Assembly: GCA_949294665.1 (NCBI GenBank)
Contig: CASFID010000075.1
Span: 81,410-145,409 of the forward strand
DNA from: an uncultured Eubacteriales bacterium
GTDB lineage: Bacteria > Bacillota > Clostridia > Lachnospirales > Lachnospiraceae
DNA: 64,000 nucleotides
Direction of reading: 5' to 3'
Of this stretch, positions 1 through 9,184 are shown piece by piece. Position 1 is the stretch's first letter. Every line of letters starts with the position of its first letter. The notes under the pieces were generated by a model that was given only the letters and a program-made list of their open reading frames with translations, did no database searches and was not told the origin of the DNA. Both the position numbers and the translations under genes were made by a program.

Positions 1-129
1 GCCGACGCGGCACAAATCGCAGCTCTGCTCTCACAAGGCGGTATGCCGAGCAAAGAAGGGAGAGAAAGGAAAAATGCGATACGAAGTAACACCAGACCTG
101 ATCACAGGGAATCACCTGATCGACAGTGA
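1..129 (+). CDS. possible 3' end of an upstream gene
   Basis: Frame 1 is open from the window edge to a TGA at 127-129, with an ordinary amino-acid composition (alanine, glutamine and glycine rich, then basic). It would overlap the hemerythrin start by 56 bases, which is long for a real overlap, so the frame may be accidental. No family is recognisable from about 42 residues. Confidence 0.2.
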   Translation, partial: ADAAQIAALLSQGGMPSKEGRERKNAIRSNTRPDHRESPDRQ

Positions 130-490
130 ACACAGACAGTTGTTCGATGCGGCGAACAAGCTTCTGGATGCTTTTGCAGACGCTAAAGGGGCTGGTTCAA
201 ATCAGATAATTCAGACAGGTAATTTCCTGAAAAGCTATGTTGACAAGCATTTCGGACATGAGCAGGATCTGCAGAAAAAGTACAACTGGCGTGAATATGA
301 GACGCACGTCCGGTTCCATGAGCAGTATAAGAAGACGCTAAGCGATATCATCGACAGCCTTCCAAAGGATGGGCCTCCGTCAGTAGAAAGCATGAGCGAG
401 CTGAATCTGCATATCGTCAGACTGATCACACATATCCGGACGATGGACAAGCGTCTGGGCGCCTACCTGAAATCTCAGGGGGTAGAGTGA
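74..490 (+). CDS. bacteriohemerythrin, 138 aa
   Basis: This is a single-domain oxygen-binding hemerythrin. All seven di-iron ligands of the family can be placed: H20, H59, E63, H78, H82, H120 and D125. The length matches free-standing bacteriohemerythrins. The start is preceded by AGAAAGGAAAA. The chemoreceptor follows 43 bases later on the same strand, so the two are probably co-transcribed. The usual interpretation of such pairings, oxygen sensing or oxygen delivery linked to taxis, is inference here. No signal peptide is present, so the protein is cytoplasmic. Confidence 0.93.
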   Translation: MRYEVTPDLITGNHLIDSEHRQLFDAANKLLDAFADAKGAGSNQIIQTGNFLKSYVDKHFGHEQDLQKKYNWREYETHVRFHEQYKKTLSDIIDSLPKDGPPSVESMSELNLHIVRLITHIRTMDKRLGAYLKSQGVE

Positions 491-533
491 TTTTTATTAT
501 ACAGTATGATAAAGGAAAAAGGAGAAAGCAACT

Positions 534-2552
534 ATGAAAAGTATACGCACAAAGATATTGGCGGGATCCTGTCTGATCACAACAGTATTCGTAATCATTC
601 TGGGCGTGGTGAGTTCCGTTATGAATTACACGAGTACATTCAGCCGGGTGAATCAGGATATGGCGGAGACAGCTAAAATCGCAGCTCAGAGAGTAGAGTG
701 GGAGATAACGAATTATGTCAGTATAGCAGAGGCCTTCGGCGGACGCAGTGAGATCGCCGATCCCGATGTTTCCGTAGAAGAAAAAGAACAGGTCCTGTCC
801 TCCTGGGCGGAAGCTTACGGACTCGTAAGAGCCAACCTGCTGAACATCAACGGGATCAGCGAATTCGACGGACAGAACTATTCGGACAGAGACTATTACC
901 AGCAGTGTATGCAGGGAAATTCCTATGTGTCAACACCTGTTGTAAGTAAACAGACAGGGGAGCTTACGATCATCGTTGCAGCTCCTGTGTGGGAGAATGG
1001 GATCGCCGACACCCGGGTAGTAGGAGTCGTATATTTTGTGCCTCAGGAGACATTCCTCAACGACATTATGTCAAGCATCAAACTGAGCGATAACAGCGGG
1101 GCTTATATGATCGATAAAGAGGGCAACACGATCGCCGATACGACGATGGAGACGATCATGCAGCAGAATATCGAGAGTGAAGCTGCAGAGAACAGCGAGC
1201 TTCAGGATTTGGCAGACATCCATGCAAAGATGCGTAACGGTGAGAGCGGCGCTGCAGATTATAAGATAAACGGCGAGAGCAAGATCATCGCATATGCGCC
1301 TGTCGATGGTACAGACGGATGGAGCCTGGGCGTTACAGCACCGACCGGTGACTTTATGTCTTCGACTTATACATCTATCATCGTGATCGTAATACTCGTC
1401 GTACTTTCCCTCGTTATCGGGGTACTTGTTGTGAGCGCGATCTCGAGAAGGATCGCACAGCCGATACGCGTGTGTGCAGACCGGCTTAAGGCACTTTCCG
1501 AAGGAGATCTGCATTCAGATGTTCCGGTTGTCAAAACACAGGATGAAACAGGAGTGCTCGCGGCTGCAACGAAATCTATTGCAGACTGTCTCCAGGGCCT
1601 GATACGGGATGAAGCCTATGTGCTCGGCGAGATGGCGCGCGGAAACTTCGATATTACAGTGGATTACTCCGTCTACAGAGGAGACCTCAAGGATATACTT
1701 AAGAGCCTGAAAGGTATCAACCGGACCTTGTCAATGACGCTGTACGAGATCAATGAGACGGCGAACCAGGTAGCGGCGGGAGCAGAACAGGTGGCGTCAG
1801 GAGCTCAGGCGCTCAGCCAGGGCGCAACAGAGCAGGCGTCGAGTGTGGAAGAGCTTGCTGCTACGATCAATGATATCAATGGAAATATCCAGGCGAACAC
1901 GAAACTGGCTAACCAGTCCAACGAATTCTCAGAGAAGGCAGGCTCGCTTCTCTCCGAATCCATAGACAAGATGAATGAACTCGTAGCCGCAATGGACGAG
2001 ATCAATTCGAGCTCCAGTGAGATCAGCCGTATCATCAAGACGATCGAGGACATCGCATTCCAGACAAATATCCTTGCTCTTAATGCTGCTGTCGAGGCGG
2101 CAAGAGCCGGAAATGCCGGAAAAGGATTCGCCGTGGTGGCTGACGAAGTCAGATCGCTTGCAGAGAAGAGCGCAGAGGCGTCCAAGACAACTTCTGAGCT
2201 TATCCAGCGCTCCATACAGGCAGTTGAGAATGGAACACGTATCGCAGGAGATACGCTTCAGTCCATCCAGAGTACAGGAGAGACCGCGAAAGATGCGATC
2301 AGCCTGAACGGCGAGATCGTCAAGAACTCCAAGACACAGGCAGAAGCTGTGGCTCAGGTGACAGTCGGAGTCGATCAGATCTCAAGCGTAGTACAGACCA
2401 ATTCTGCAACGGCGCAGGAGAGCTCCGCGGCAAGCGAAGAGCTTTCCGGTCAGGCAGAGATACTCAAGAAAGCTGTCGGCAAGTTCAAACTCAAAGATAT
2501 CAATGCATTTAACAGCGCTGAGTATACTCAGACAATAGATACAGAGAACTGA
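534..2552 (+). CDS. methyl-accepting chemotaxis protein with dCache-type sensor, 672 aa
   Basis: This is a membrane chemoreceptor that signals through CheA/CheW. Transmembrane helix 1 spans about residues 8-30 and is followed by an extracellular sensor of about 240 residues with the double-Cache look (the DRDYYQQC stretch is typical). Transmembrane helix 2 spans about 281-301 and leads into a HAMP domain. A long cytoplasmic coiled coil follows, with the conserved hairpin tip ([19 protein letters not shown]) near 508-526. Alanine/glutamate-rich methylation segments flank the tip. The RBS is AAAAAGGAGAAAG. The gene lies downstream of the hemerythrin and ends at a strong hairpin. The ligand cannot be told from sequence. 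Confidence 0.95.
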   Translation: MKSIRTKILAGSCLITTVFVIILGVVSSVMNYTSTFSRVNQDMAETAKIAAQRVEWEITNYVSIAEAFGGRSEIADPDVSVEEKEQVLSSWAEAYGLVRANLLNINGISEFDGQNYSDRDYYQQCMQGNSYVSTPVVSKQTGELTIIVAAPVWENGIADTRVVGVVYFVPQETFLNDIMSSIKLSDNSGAYMIDKEGNTIADTTMETIMQQNIESEAAENSELQDLADIHAKMRNGESGAADYKINGESKIIAYAPVDGTDGWSLGVTAPTGDFMSSTYTSIIVIVILVVLSLVIGVLVVSAISRRIAQPIRVCADRLKALSEGDLHSDVPVVKTQDETGVLAAATKSIADCLQGLIRDEAYVLGEMARGNFDITVDYSVYRGDLKDILKSLKGINRTLSMTLYEINETANQVAAGAEQVASGAQALSQGATEQASSVEELAATINDINGNIQANTKLANQSNEFSEKAGSLLSESIDKMNELVAAMDEINSSSSEISRIIKTIEDIAFQTNILALNAAVEAARAGNAGKGFAVVADEVRSLAEKSAEASKTTSELIQRSIQAVENGTRIAGDTLQSIQSTGETAKDAISLNGEIVKNSKTQAEAVAQVTVGVDQISSVVQTNSATAQESSAASEELSGQAEILKKAVGKFKLKDINAFNSAEYTQTIDTEN

Positions 2553-2578
2553 GAATAAAAGCATTATATAAAGAAGAA

Positions 2579-2626
2579 GCGTTTCAGAGCGTTTACTATG
2601 TCCGCATAGCAAACGCTCTGAAACGC
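2579..2626 (+). terminator. terminator hairpin after the chemoreceptor gene
   Basis: A 22-bp stem with one mismatch (arms 2579-2600 and 2605-2626, loop TCCG) lies 27 bases after the chemoreceptor stop and is followed by a moderately T-rich stretch. It also lies downstream of the convergent rfbA gene and could serve both directions. Confidence 0.75.
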
Positions 2627-2701
2627 ATTTGTTGATTAGTGTTCACATTCTTAATTTTCCGGCTTATAATTCTATCTGATATCTGTCATGGCATTTTGCC
2701 T

Positions 2702-3571
2702 TTATATTTCATTTACTAAATTAATCAAATATCTCCCATACTCCGTTTCCTTAATGGGATCTGCTAATCTTAACAATTGTTTTTTATCTATAAAATTTCG
2801 TATATATGCGATTTCCTCTATACATGAAATATAAAGTCCCTGTCGTTTCTGAAATGTAGCAACAAAATTAACCGCTTCATTCAAAGCATCCGGTGTTCCG
2901 GTATCAAGCCATGCAAAACCTCTTCCCAAAAGCTGTACCTTTAATTCCCCTTTTTGAAGATAAGCATTATTAATACTGGTTATTTCAAGTTCGCCTCTTG
3001 AAGAAGGCGTTACTTTTCTGGCTATTTCCACTACCCGATTATCATAAAAATATAATCCGGGAACAGCGTAATTAGACTTAGGATTTTCTGGTTTTTCTTC
3101 GATCGACAACACCGTTTTGTCTTCTGAAAATTCTACGACACCATAGGATCTGGGGTCCTTTACATAGTATCCAAAAATCAAGGCTCCGGTTTGTAATGCT
3201 GCTGCCTTTAATAATACGGGAGAAAATGCCTGTCCATAGAAAATATTGTCACCTAAAATAAGTGCTACATTATCATCACCAATGAAATCTTCTCCGATTA
3301 AAAAAGCTTCAGCGAGCCCTCGCGGTTTTTCCTGAACAGCATAACTGATTTTTAAGCCCAGTTGGGAACCATCTCCCAAAAGTTCTTCAAATACACTTAT
3401 ATCCCTGTTTGTACTTATCAAAAGAATCTCCCTGATATTAGCTAACATCAGTGTTGACAATGGATAATAAATCATGGGCTTATCATAAATAGGAAGTATT
3501 TGTTTTGAAATGGCCTTTGTAATAGGATATAAACGTGTTCCAGATCCACCCGCCAGAATAATTCCTTTCAT
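2702..3571 (-). CDS. rfbA: glucose-1-phosphate thymidylyltransferase, 289 aa
   Basis: RfbA/RmlA makes dTDP-glucose from dTTP and glucose-1-phosphate. The nucleotide-binding motif GGSGTRLYP is at residues 8-16, followed by the [11 protein letters not shown] signature. The family-typical DNIFYGQ and [12 protein letters not shown] motifs are present, and the length is canonical. The RBS is GGGGGATGGAAA before ATG. It is the second gene of an rfbB-rfbA pair. rfbC and rfbD are absent from the window, so the product is probably used at the 4-keto stage by the VioA-like aminotransferase at 16193. Confidence 0.95.
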   Translation of the reverse strand: MKGIILAGGSGTRLYPITKAISKQILPIYDKPMIYYPLSTLMLANIREILLISTNRDISVFEELLGDGSQLGLKISYAVQEKPRGLAEAFLIGEDFIGDDNVALILGDNIFYGQAFSPVLLKAAALQTGALIFGYYVKDPRSYGVVEFSEDKTVLSIEEKPENPKSNYAVPGLYFYDNRVVEIARKVTPSSRGELEITSINNAYLQKGELKVQLLGRGFAWLDTGTPDALNEAVNFVATFQKRQGLYISCIEEIAYIRNFIDKKQLLRLADPIKETEYGRYLINLVNEI

Positions 3572-3616
3572 TTTCCATCCCCCATTCTATAGCTTATATA
3601 TCTTAAGGAAATCCCT

Positions 3617-4666
3617 CTAATGTTCTCTGTTAATAATATTAGAAAGCCACTGCTCATTGTCTAAATACCACTGTATTGTTTTTTTAATTCCATCTTCAAA
3701 TACAGTATCGGGTTTCCAACCTACGTCTTTTTTTATTTTATCCGACGCAATGGCATATCTTCTATCATGTCCTTTTCTATCGGCAACATATGTGATCAAA
3801 TCTCTGCTGATAACTTTCTTCCTTTGGTCTGTATCAGGTAAAAGTTCCTGAAGAAAGTCAAGAATTGTTATAACAATATCAATGTTCTTTCTTTCATTAT
3901 GTCCACCAATATTATAAGTTTCATACAGCTTTCCTTTTTCCTGAACCAAGTCAATTCCCTTTGCGTGGTCTTCTACATAAAGCCAATCTCTGACATTCTG
4001 TCCATCGCCATATATTGGCAGCTTTTTCCCGTGGAGAGCATTATTGATTATAAGAGGAATTAATTTTTCAGGGAATTGATATGGACCGTAATTATTACTA
4101 CAATTCGTGATATTTGCTGGAAAACGATAGGTCGCTATATAAGATTTTACCAGCAAATCCGCTGATGCCTTACTTGCAGAATATGGGCTATGAGGATCAT
4201 AAGGTGTTGTCTCATAAAAGTAACTGTTTCCTTCATCTAAAGAACCATAAACCTCATCTGTAGATACATGAAGAAATTTTTTGTCCACTTTAAAGACACT
4301 GTTCTCTAACTCCCATGCTTCCTTTGCTGCATTCAGCATCACAAGCGTGCCCAGTACATTGGTCTTTACAAATATTTCCGGATCTGCAATACTTCTGTCT
4401 ACGTGGCTTTCTGCCGCAAAATGTACTACTCTGTCAATTTCATTCTCCCTGAAAATTGTTCTGATTACATCTGAATCACAAATATCTGCATGGATAAAAG
4501 TATAGTTATCATAATTCTCTATGTCTTTCAGATTTTCCAGATTGCCTGCATATGTAAGTTTATCAACATTGATAATCCTGATTCCTTCTTTATACTTCCG
4601 AAGCATATAGTGAATATAATTTGATCCTATAAATCCGGCTCCGCCTGTAACAAGATATGTTCGCAT
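3617..4666 (-). CDS. rfbB: dTDP-glucose 4,6-dehydratase, 349 aa
   Basis: RfbB/RmlB is a short-chain dehydrogenase-family enzyme converting dTDP-glucose to dTDP-4-keto-6-deoxyglucose. The NAD-binding motif TGGAGFIGSN is at residues 7-16. The STDEVYG segment carries the catalytic Asp-Glu pair, and YSASKASAD is the YxxxK motif. The length is normal. AAAGGG lies 11 bases before ATG. It sits 45 bases upstream of rfbA. Without rmlC/rmlD nearby, rhamnose is not the obvious end product here. Confidence 0.95.
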   Translation of the reverse strand: MRTYLVTGGAGFIGSNYIHYMLRKYKEGIRIINVDKLTYAGNLENLKDIENYDNYTFIHADICDSDVIRTIFRENEIDRVVHFAAESHVDRSIADPEIFVKTNVLGTLVMLNAAKEAWELENSVFKVDKKFLHVSTDEVYGSLDEGNSYFYETTPYDPHSPYSASKASADLLVKSYIATYRFPANITNCSNNYGPYQFPEKLIPLIINNALHGKKLPIYGDGQNVRDWLYVEDHAKGIDLVQEKGKLYETYNIGGHNERKNIDIVITILDFLQELLPDTDQRKKVISRDLITYVADRKGHDRRYAIASDKIKKDVGWKPDTVFEDGIKKTIQWYLDNEQWLSNIINREH

Positions 4667-4681
4667 TTAAATTTTTCCCTT

Positions 4682-5071
4682 TCATTTTATCATGATGTAG
4701 CAGATATTTGTAGAGATATAGTACCTGGCACAAGTGTCAAAGAATATCCCGTGGTCTTTTGCGCAGATTACCCGAAAAGCCCTCTTAAATGACTGGAAAA
4801 TCATTCCCTTTATATAATCTGCATCTTTGACTTCTACTGTATCATTTAAAATTTGTAAACGTCTGTTTTCTATAGCTCATCTAGAAAACTTGCTCGATTC
4901 ATCAACTAATCTTAAAGCTAAATTCCTTGTATATCCTATATCAATAAGACAAGTGATTAATTCCAGCGAAAGGAGTATTTTCTTTGGATAGATATATTTC
5001 AGGGCGGTTGTGATACAACCGCCCTGAACAGGACTTCCTGTTTCTGGATAGTAATAAGCTTCCCCAATCAA
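4682..5071 (-). pseudogene. probable gene remnant with an in-frame TGA
   Basis: One minus-strand frame is open from 5071 to 4682 except for a single TGA near 4877. The two halves are 64 and 64 codons, and the second has no good start codon. The predicted protein has an ordinary mixed composition (for example SFKRAFRVICAKDHG in the second half). I do not recognise a family. The first 20 or so codons overlap the hairpin at 4998-5028 and may be non-coding. No convincing ribosome site was found. The alternative is that this whole stretch is simply the fliD-rfbB intergenic region. Confidence 0.3.
4998..5028 (-). terminator. 14-bp hairpin downstream of fliD-like gene
   Basis: Perfect 14-bp arms (4998-5011 and 5015-5028) flank a 3-base loop, with a GC-rich core GGGCGGTTGT. 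The hairpin lies 94 bases past the fliD-like stop. No T-run follows on either strand, so intrinsic termination is uncertain. It may be a stabilising 3' hairpin. Confidence 0.4.
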
Positions 5072-5121
5072 CGGCTTACACTATATTCTTGTTTGTGTAA
5101 AATCAGATGAAATGAACAACC

Positions 5122-6411
5122 TTAGATCAGATAGTTCATCATCATTCCGACCGCATAGAAATTATTGTGCAGATAGGCACTGTTTCTGGAATACATGCCC
5201 ATTACATTGTACGGGCTGTAGAGCATCTCCTGCTGGGCGTCGGCAAGATCGTTGTTGATCAGAGAACTGGAATTGACATTCATGCCTCCGGACGCCTTGT
5301 TAAAAGCAGTATCAGCGATGCCGCCAGTGCCGGATATGATGTCGCGTACAAGCGACGGCTCTTTTGCCATACTATCCGAGAATACATCGGCGTCAAACTC
5401 CAGTGTGGCGTCCTTGTTTACCGTGATCCCGATCTTGGCAAGCGACTGCTCGGAACCGAGACCTCTGACGAGACTCCTGAGCTGACGGTCTACGCCGCTG
5501 CCTCTGCCGTAGTTGTCGTTGAGTACTTTCAGAGCGCTGTTGTAGCTGCTCACAAGATCCTGCAGGGCAGAGGATACCTTCTCCTGATCCATCTCTGAGC
5601 GGATCGTAACTTCTCCGGTATCTTTCAGGTTCACACCGATCCTTCCGGCGCCGATAGTAATGTCATTCCCGGAGGAAGTATAGTCCCGTGTGATACCATT
5701 CTCAGTGACAGAATACTTTGCGTTCTGTGCGGATGTCTGTACCTGATCAGCGCCGGATGCAGCGCCTAACTGACCTTCTGCACGGAAACCGTACACTTCA
5801 CCGGTATGCGTACTCTCCAGCTTTAAGTATGCCTCGCCATTGTCCTCTATGACAGAGGCGCGGACGCCGGCATTCTGCTCGTTGATCTGGCTGGCAGCTT
5901 CACGGAGCATCGTTCCGTTTGTCTTGGCTGTGCCGTCCTCATAGGTACTGCTGACCTGTACAGAAGCAGTACCGAGACTCCCGGAGACTGTGAAGTCCAT
6001 ATCTTCGGAAGCTGTGTCAGCAGCTCTTACCGCATCGCTGGCATTCACCTGGGCGCGTGCTGTCTGGCTGACGTCAAGGACATACTCGCTGTAATTGCGC
6101 ACCGGAAGACGTTCGGTCACAGTCGCGACGTCAGTGTCGGAACTGGTGACGGCCAGATCATTCACAGCGCTGTTCGAAGAACTTGCGCCTTTGAGTTCAC
6201 TTGCAGCCTTCATCAGAGAGGACATACTGGACGTATACTCTTTTACAAAGTCAAAACTGTCGGACAGTGATCCGCTCGTCGGCTCCACTTTTTCTACGAA
6301 CTCATTGAGATCCGGGTTGCGGGAGAGCGCCTGCACGAGTCGGGCGTTATTGATCGCAGCCTGATAATTGTAATATCCTGAGCCATAAGAATTGATTCCG
6401 TTGATCCACAT
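5122..6411 (-). CDS. fliD: FliD-like flagellar filament cap protein, atypical, 429 aa
   Basis: This is probably the filament-capping/hook-associated protein 2 that guides flagellin polymerisation at the filament tip. The C-terminal half carries the FliD signature region (DLVSSYNSALKVLND, then a glycine-rich GLGSEQSLAKIGI segment). The N-terminus does not show the usual FliD opening, and an alternative low-complexity start (MWINGINSYGSGYY) replaces it. The chosen ATG lies 8 bases after AAAGGAG, while an in-frame GTG at 6420 lies too close to that site. A SigD-like promoter is present upstream. It is divergent from the flagellin gene. The assignment to FliD is moderate, the flagellar role good. 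Confidence 0.75.
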   Translation of the reverse strand: MWINGINSYGSGYYNYQAAINNARLVQALSRNPDLNEFVEKVEPTSGSLSDSFDFVKEYTSSMSSLMKAASELKGASSSNSAVNDLAVTSSDTDVATVTERLPVRNYSEYVLDVSQTARAQVNASDAVRAADTASEDMDFTVSGSLGTASVQVSSTYEDGTAKTNGTMLREAASQINEQNAGVRASVIEDNGEAYLKLESTHTGEVYGFRAEGQLGAASGADQVQTSAQNAKYSVTENGITRDYTSSGNDITIGAGRIGVNLKDTGEVTIRSEMDQEKVSSALQDLVSSYNSALKVLNDNYGRGSGVDRQLRSLVRGLGSEQSLAKIGITVNKDATLEFDADVFSDSMAKEPSLVRDIISGTGGIADTAFNKASGGMNVNSSSLINNDLADAQQEMLYSPYNVMGMYSRNSAYLHNNFYAVGMMMNYLI

Positions 6412-6443
6412 ACATTTCACTCCTTTCTATCGTTTATTTATAT

Positions 6444-6470
6444 ATATCGACAAAAAGTGGTTCAATATAA
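6444..6470 (-). promoter_or_regulatory. possible SigD promoter of the fliD-like gene
   Basis: On the minus strand GTCGATAT (6451-6444) differs by one base from the SigD -10 GCCGATAT. At 15 bases upstream is TTAT (6470-6467), a weak match to the -35 TAAA. The position, about 35 bases upstream of the start codon, is suitable. Confidence 0.4.
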
Positions 6471-6553
6471 GATGAATAGCATTACATGAACCTTGCAGAA
6501 AAACATTATTTGAATCGAATTTTTAAAAAGTTACATAGAAATTAAAAAAAAAC

Positions 6554-6580
6554 TTAACTTCCTGAAAGTGGAGCCGATAT
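6554..6580 (+). promoter_or_regulatory. SigD (sigma-28) promoter of the flagellin gene
   Basis: TTAA at 6554-6557 and an exact GCCGATAT at 6573-6580 are separated by 15 bases, matching the Gram-positive SigD consensus TAAA-N15-GCCGATAT with one mismatch. Transcription would begin near 6587, giving a leader of about 260 bases before the flagellin start. Confidence 0.8.
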
Positions 6581-6805
6581 AGATAATAGACAGGGGAATG
6601 GAAAGCGATGAAATGTTATATTACTTACTTTCTTTCTTCCGCTGGTTCCGTTCAGAACTGTCCAGTGAATAAGGAGCATGACAGACCGAATCCTGTTTTC
6701 GTTCTCTCACGCTCCGGGCAGCCGGATATACACCAGACAGTCCGTCAGTGCACACAGGATCCACGGACAGGTGGGATCGGGCAGCCGGGAACATTACATA
6801 TTAAG
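6581..6805 (+). other. long untranslated leader of flagellin mRNA
   Basis: About 225 bases between the SigD promoter and the SD hairpin hold no convincing gene. A 68-codon frame at 6608-6814 has no ribosome site and a composition unlike a protein. A leader this long before a flagellin gene fits post-transcriptional control. Confidence 0.55.
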
Positions 6806-6849
6806 CGAAGCTAAGGATGGCTTCGGAAAATTACCAGGGAGGTATTAAG
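6806..6849 (+). promoter_or_regulatory. candidate CsrA sites: AAGGATG hairpin loop plus SD
   Basis: A 6-bp hairpin (CGAAGC 6806-6811, GCTTCG 6820-6825) displays TAAGGATG in its loop. Just downstream CCAGGGAGGTATTAAG (6834-6849) contains the Shine-Dalgarno and a second GGA. In Bacillus, CsrA represses hag translation by binding one site in an upstream hairpin loop and one at the SD (established knowledge). The arrangement here matches that layout. Binding itself is inference. Confidence 0.55.
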
Positions 6850-7668
6850 ATGAGAATCCAACATAATATTTCAGCACTCAATTCTTACCGTAACTTAACA
6901 ACTAATAACAGCGCACTGAGCAAGAACCTTGAGAAACTTTCTTCTGGTTATGCAATCAACCGTGCAGGCGATGACGCAGCCGGACTTGCTATTTCCGAGA
7001 AAATGCGTGCTCAGATCACAGGTCTTGAGACAGCTCAGAAAAATGCGAATGATGCAATCTCACTTGTTCAGACAGCTGAGGGCGCTCTTACAGAAGTTCA
7101 CTCCATGCTGAACCGTATGGTAGAGCTGGCTGTTCAGTCCGCAAACGGAACATACGATGACGATGTTGACCGTGCAAACCTTCAGGCAGAGGTTGACGCT
7201 CTTAACGAAGAAATCGATCGTATCGCAGAATCCACAAACTTCAATGGAATCAAGCTGCTGGATGGTTCTTATTCTGGAACTCTTCAGATCGGTGATACAT
7301 CTGATACATTCAACCAGTTAAGCGCAGCGATTTCAGCAACAGATTCTGTTTCTCTTGGAATTGATGGTGTTTCTGTTGCAGACCAGGCAGGAGCTTCTGC
7401 AGCGATTTCATCTATCAGAGCAGCGATCAATACTGTATCTTCTATCCGTGGTGGACTCGGTGCAATCCAGAACCGTCTGGAGCACACGATCAACAACCTG
7501 AGTGTTCAGACAGAGAACATCACCGCAGCAGAGAGCCGCATCCGCGACGTAGATATGGCGAACGAGATGATGGCTTACACGAAGAACAATATTCTGGTAC
7601 AGGCTTCACAGGCAATGCTTGCACAGGCAAATATGGTACCGCAGGGTGTTCTTCAGTTATTACAGTAA
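6850..7668 (+). CDS. fliC: flagellin (intact copy), 272 aa
   Basis: This is the major filament subunit, exported by the flagellar type III system. The N-terminal D0/D1 region begins [16 protein letters not shown] and includes [12 protein letters not shown]. The C-terminal D1/D0 region ends with [22 protein letters not shown]-type sequence. The central variable region (about residues 140-190) is short, rich in Ser/Thr, and a natural target for O-glycosylation. The start chosen is the ATG after GGGAGGTATTAAG. An in-frame ATG at 6817 lies inside the leader hairpin and would add 11 non-flagellin residues. It is the first gene of module 1. The 3' third is nearly identical to the truncated copy at 59459-60075. 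Confidence 0.97.
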   Translation: MRIQHNISALNSYRNLTTNNSALSKNLEKLSSGYAINRAGDDAAGLAISEKMRAQITGLETAQKNANDAISLVQTAEGALTEVHSMLNRMVELAVQSANGTYDDDVDRANLQAEVDALNEEIDRIAESTNFNGIKLLDGSYSGTLQIGDTSDTFNQLSAAISATDSVSLGIDGVSVADQAGASAAISSIRAAINTVSSIRGGLGAIQNRLEHTINNLSVQTENITAAESRIRDVDMANEMMAYTKNNILVQASQAMLAQANMVPQGVLQLLQ

Positions 7669-7686
7669 GCGGGAACCTTTCAGACT

Positions 7687-7714
7687 CCCATCCCACCGTG
7701 GGATGGGGGTTTTT
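7687..7714 (+). terminator. flagellin terminator
   Basis: CCCATCCCA (7687-7695), loop CCG, and TGGGATGGG (7699-7707) are followed by GGTTTTT. The hairpin starts 18 bases after the flagellin stop. The same hairpin follows the second flagellin copy at 59411-59440. Confidence 0.88.
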
Positions 7715-7749
7715 CTTATGGGAAATTCCAGAATTTCCCATAAGAAAAA
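7710..7749 (+). repeat. perfect 18-bp dyad sharing the terminator T-tract
   Basis: Arms TTTTTCTTATGGGAAATT (7710-7727) and its exact complement (7732-7749) flank loop CCAG. The left arm begins with the T-run of the flagellin terminator, so terminator and dyad overlap. A related but imperfect dyad lies at the same place behind flagellin copy 2. Its role may be read-through control into the glycosyltransferase genes, or terminator action for the opposite strand. Confidence 0.7.
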
Positions 7750-7795
7750 CTACAGGAAAATAGAGCAGACAGGCAAGATTCGGAAGGCGGAGAAA

Positions 7796-9139
7796 ATGTC
7801 AGGACAGAAGAACAATGTGAAGCTGTCGCAATGCATGATTGTAAAAGATGAAGAGAAAAATATACGTCGCGCTCTTTCCTGGGGGAAAGATATCGTGTTC
7901 GAGCAGATCGTAGTGGATACGGGAAGCGCGGACCGGACAGTGGAGCTGGCACGGGAAATGGGCGCAAAAGTGTTCCATTTTCAGTGGATCGACGATTTTT
8001 CATCAGCAAAAAACTTTGCCATTGAGCAGGCGTCGGGGGAGTGGATCGCGTTTCTGGACGCAGATGAATATATGTCAGAGGAAGATGCCAGGAAGCTGGG
8101 GCAGATACTCTGCGAGATCGAGAAACAAGAAAAAGGGCAGGAGAAGCCCCACTTTGTCCGGTGCGCGTGGCATCAGATCGACGAGGACGGAGCACCTTTT
8201 GCCGTATCCGTACAGGACCGGATCTTCCGCAATATCCCGGAGATCCGTTATCACGGACGGATTCACGAGCAGATTGCTCTCCCCGGAGGGGAAGCCATGA
8301 TCTGTCAGGATGAACAGAAAAGTCTGTCCATCTGTCATACAGGATATGTTCTGTCTGCTATGAAAGAAAAGAAAAAATGGGAGAGGAATATCCGTCTTCT
8401 TACGCGTGAAATCAAAGAAGAACCGGATAATGGAAGCGCCTGGTCCTATCTGGGAGATGCGTACAGTGGACTGGGAGAACTGGAAAAGTCTGTAGAAGCG
8501 TATGAAAAAGCTCTTGCAGCATCTTCGGAGGGAAAGATAAGCCGATGGGGGCGCGTGAATGCAGGGAAAAGTCTTTTGAAAATGTATGCAAATCATCCTG
8601 AACTGGCAGGATCAGATGAGAAAGTAGAACAGACAGCGTCAAAAGCAGGGTACCCTATGACAGATAATCCTGATGTGTATTTCTTCTTTGGTCTCTACCA
8701 TATGAAAAAAGGGGACTGTCAGCGGGCATATGACACTATGAGACAGTCATTTCAACTGTTGGATGTATATCGGGGGGATGACGTGATCTATCTAAGAGGA
8801 TCCCTTGAAAAAGCATATATCTGGATGGCGGATCTCTGTCAGAAACTGAAGATTCCGGCGGAGGAACTGCGATATAGCGTCCTTGCCCTGGGGAAAAATC
8901 GGTATCTGGAGAAAATCTTGTGCGGGACACTGCTGCTTCTGAAAAAAGAGGACAAAAACGGAAGTCAGACAGAACAAACATGGAGACTCCTGACCGGGAT
9001 CTATCATATGGGATCGCTGAAGGATATCCTTTTTCTTCTGAAAATTATCAGAGTCGTAGATTACCCGTCCCTAGAGGAAAAATTATTGAATTTCCTGCCC
9101 GAAGAAGTCAGGGACAGGCTTACAGGAAAGCTTTGGTAA
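7796..9139 (+). CDS. GT2 glycosyltransferase with TPR C-terminus (paralogue A), 447 aa
   Basis: This is a cytoplasmic family-2 glycosyltransferase, probably acting on flagellin. The GT-A domain occupies about residues 8-220, with SQCMIVKDEEKNIRRAL at 11-27, DTGSADRT at 41-48 and the metal-binding DADEY at 88-92. The C-terminal half has helical TPR repeats (SWSYLGDAY-like at about 220-240), which could bind the acceptor protein. The start is taken at MSGQKN after GGCGGAG. The frame stays open upstream through the flagellin terminator but that part is not coding. It is the first gene after flagellin, and its homologue A' is at 57932-59332. The transferred sugar is unknown. Confidence 0.9.
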   Translation: MSGQKNNVKLSQCMIVKDEEKNIRRALSWGKDIVFEQIVVDTGSADRTVELAREMGAKVFHFQWIDDFSSAKNFAIEQASGEWIAFLDADEYMSEEDARKLGQILCEIEKQEKGQEKPHFVRCAWHQIDEDGAPFAVSVQDRIFRNIPEIRYHGRIHEQIALPGGEAMICQDEQKSLSICHTGYVLSAMKEKKKWERNIRLLTREIKEEPDNGSAWSYLGDAYSGLGELEKSVEAYEKALAASSEGKISRWGRVNAGKSLLKMYANHPELAGSDEKVEQTASKAGYPMTDNPDVYFFFGLYHMKKGDCQRAYDTMRQSFQLLDVYRGDDVIYLRGSLEKAYIWMADLCQKLKIPAEELRYSVLALGKNRYLEKILCGTLLLLKKEDKNGSQTEQTWRLLTGIYHMGSLKDILFLLKIIRVVDYPSLEEKLLNFLPEEVRDRLTGKLW

Positions 9140-9184
9140 AGAACTTTTGGACAGGCAGATCAGTCACAGGAGGAAAACACGCGG

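Noticed and set aside
6608-6814. Open frame of 68 codons upstream of flagellin.
   Set aside because: No ribosome site, protein-unlike composition, and it lies in the flagellin leader between the SigD promoter and the SD hairpin.
7619-7795. N-terminal extension of the first GT2 glycosyltransferase by 59 residues.
   Set aside because: It overlaps the flagellin gene and its terminator, has no ribosome site, and the paralogues start near the equivalent of 7796.
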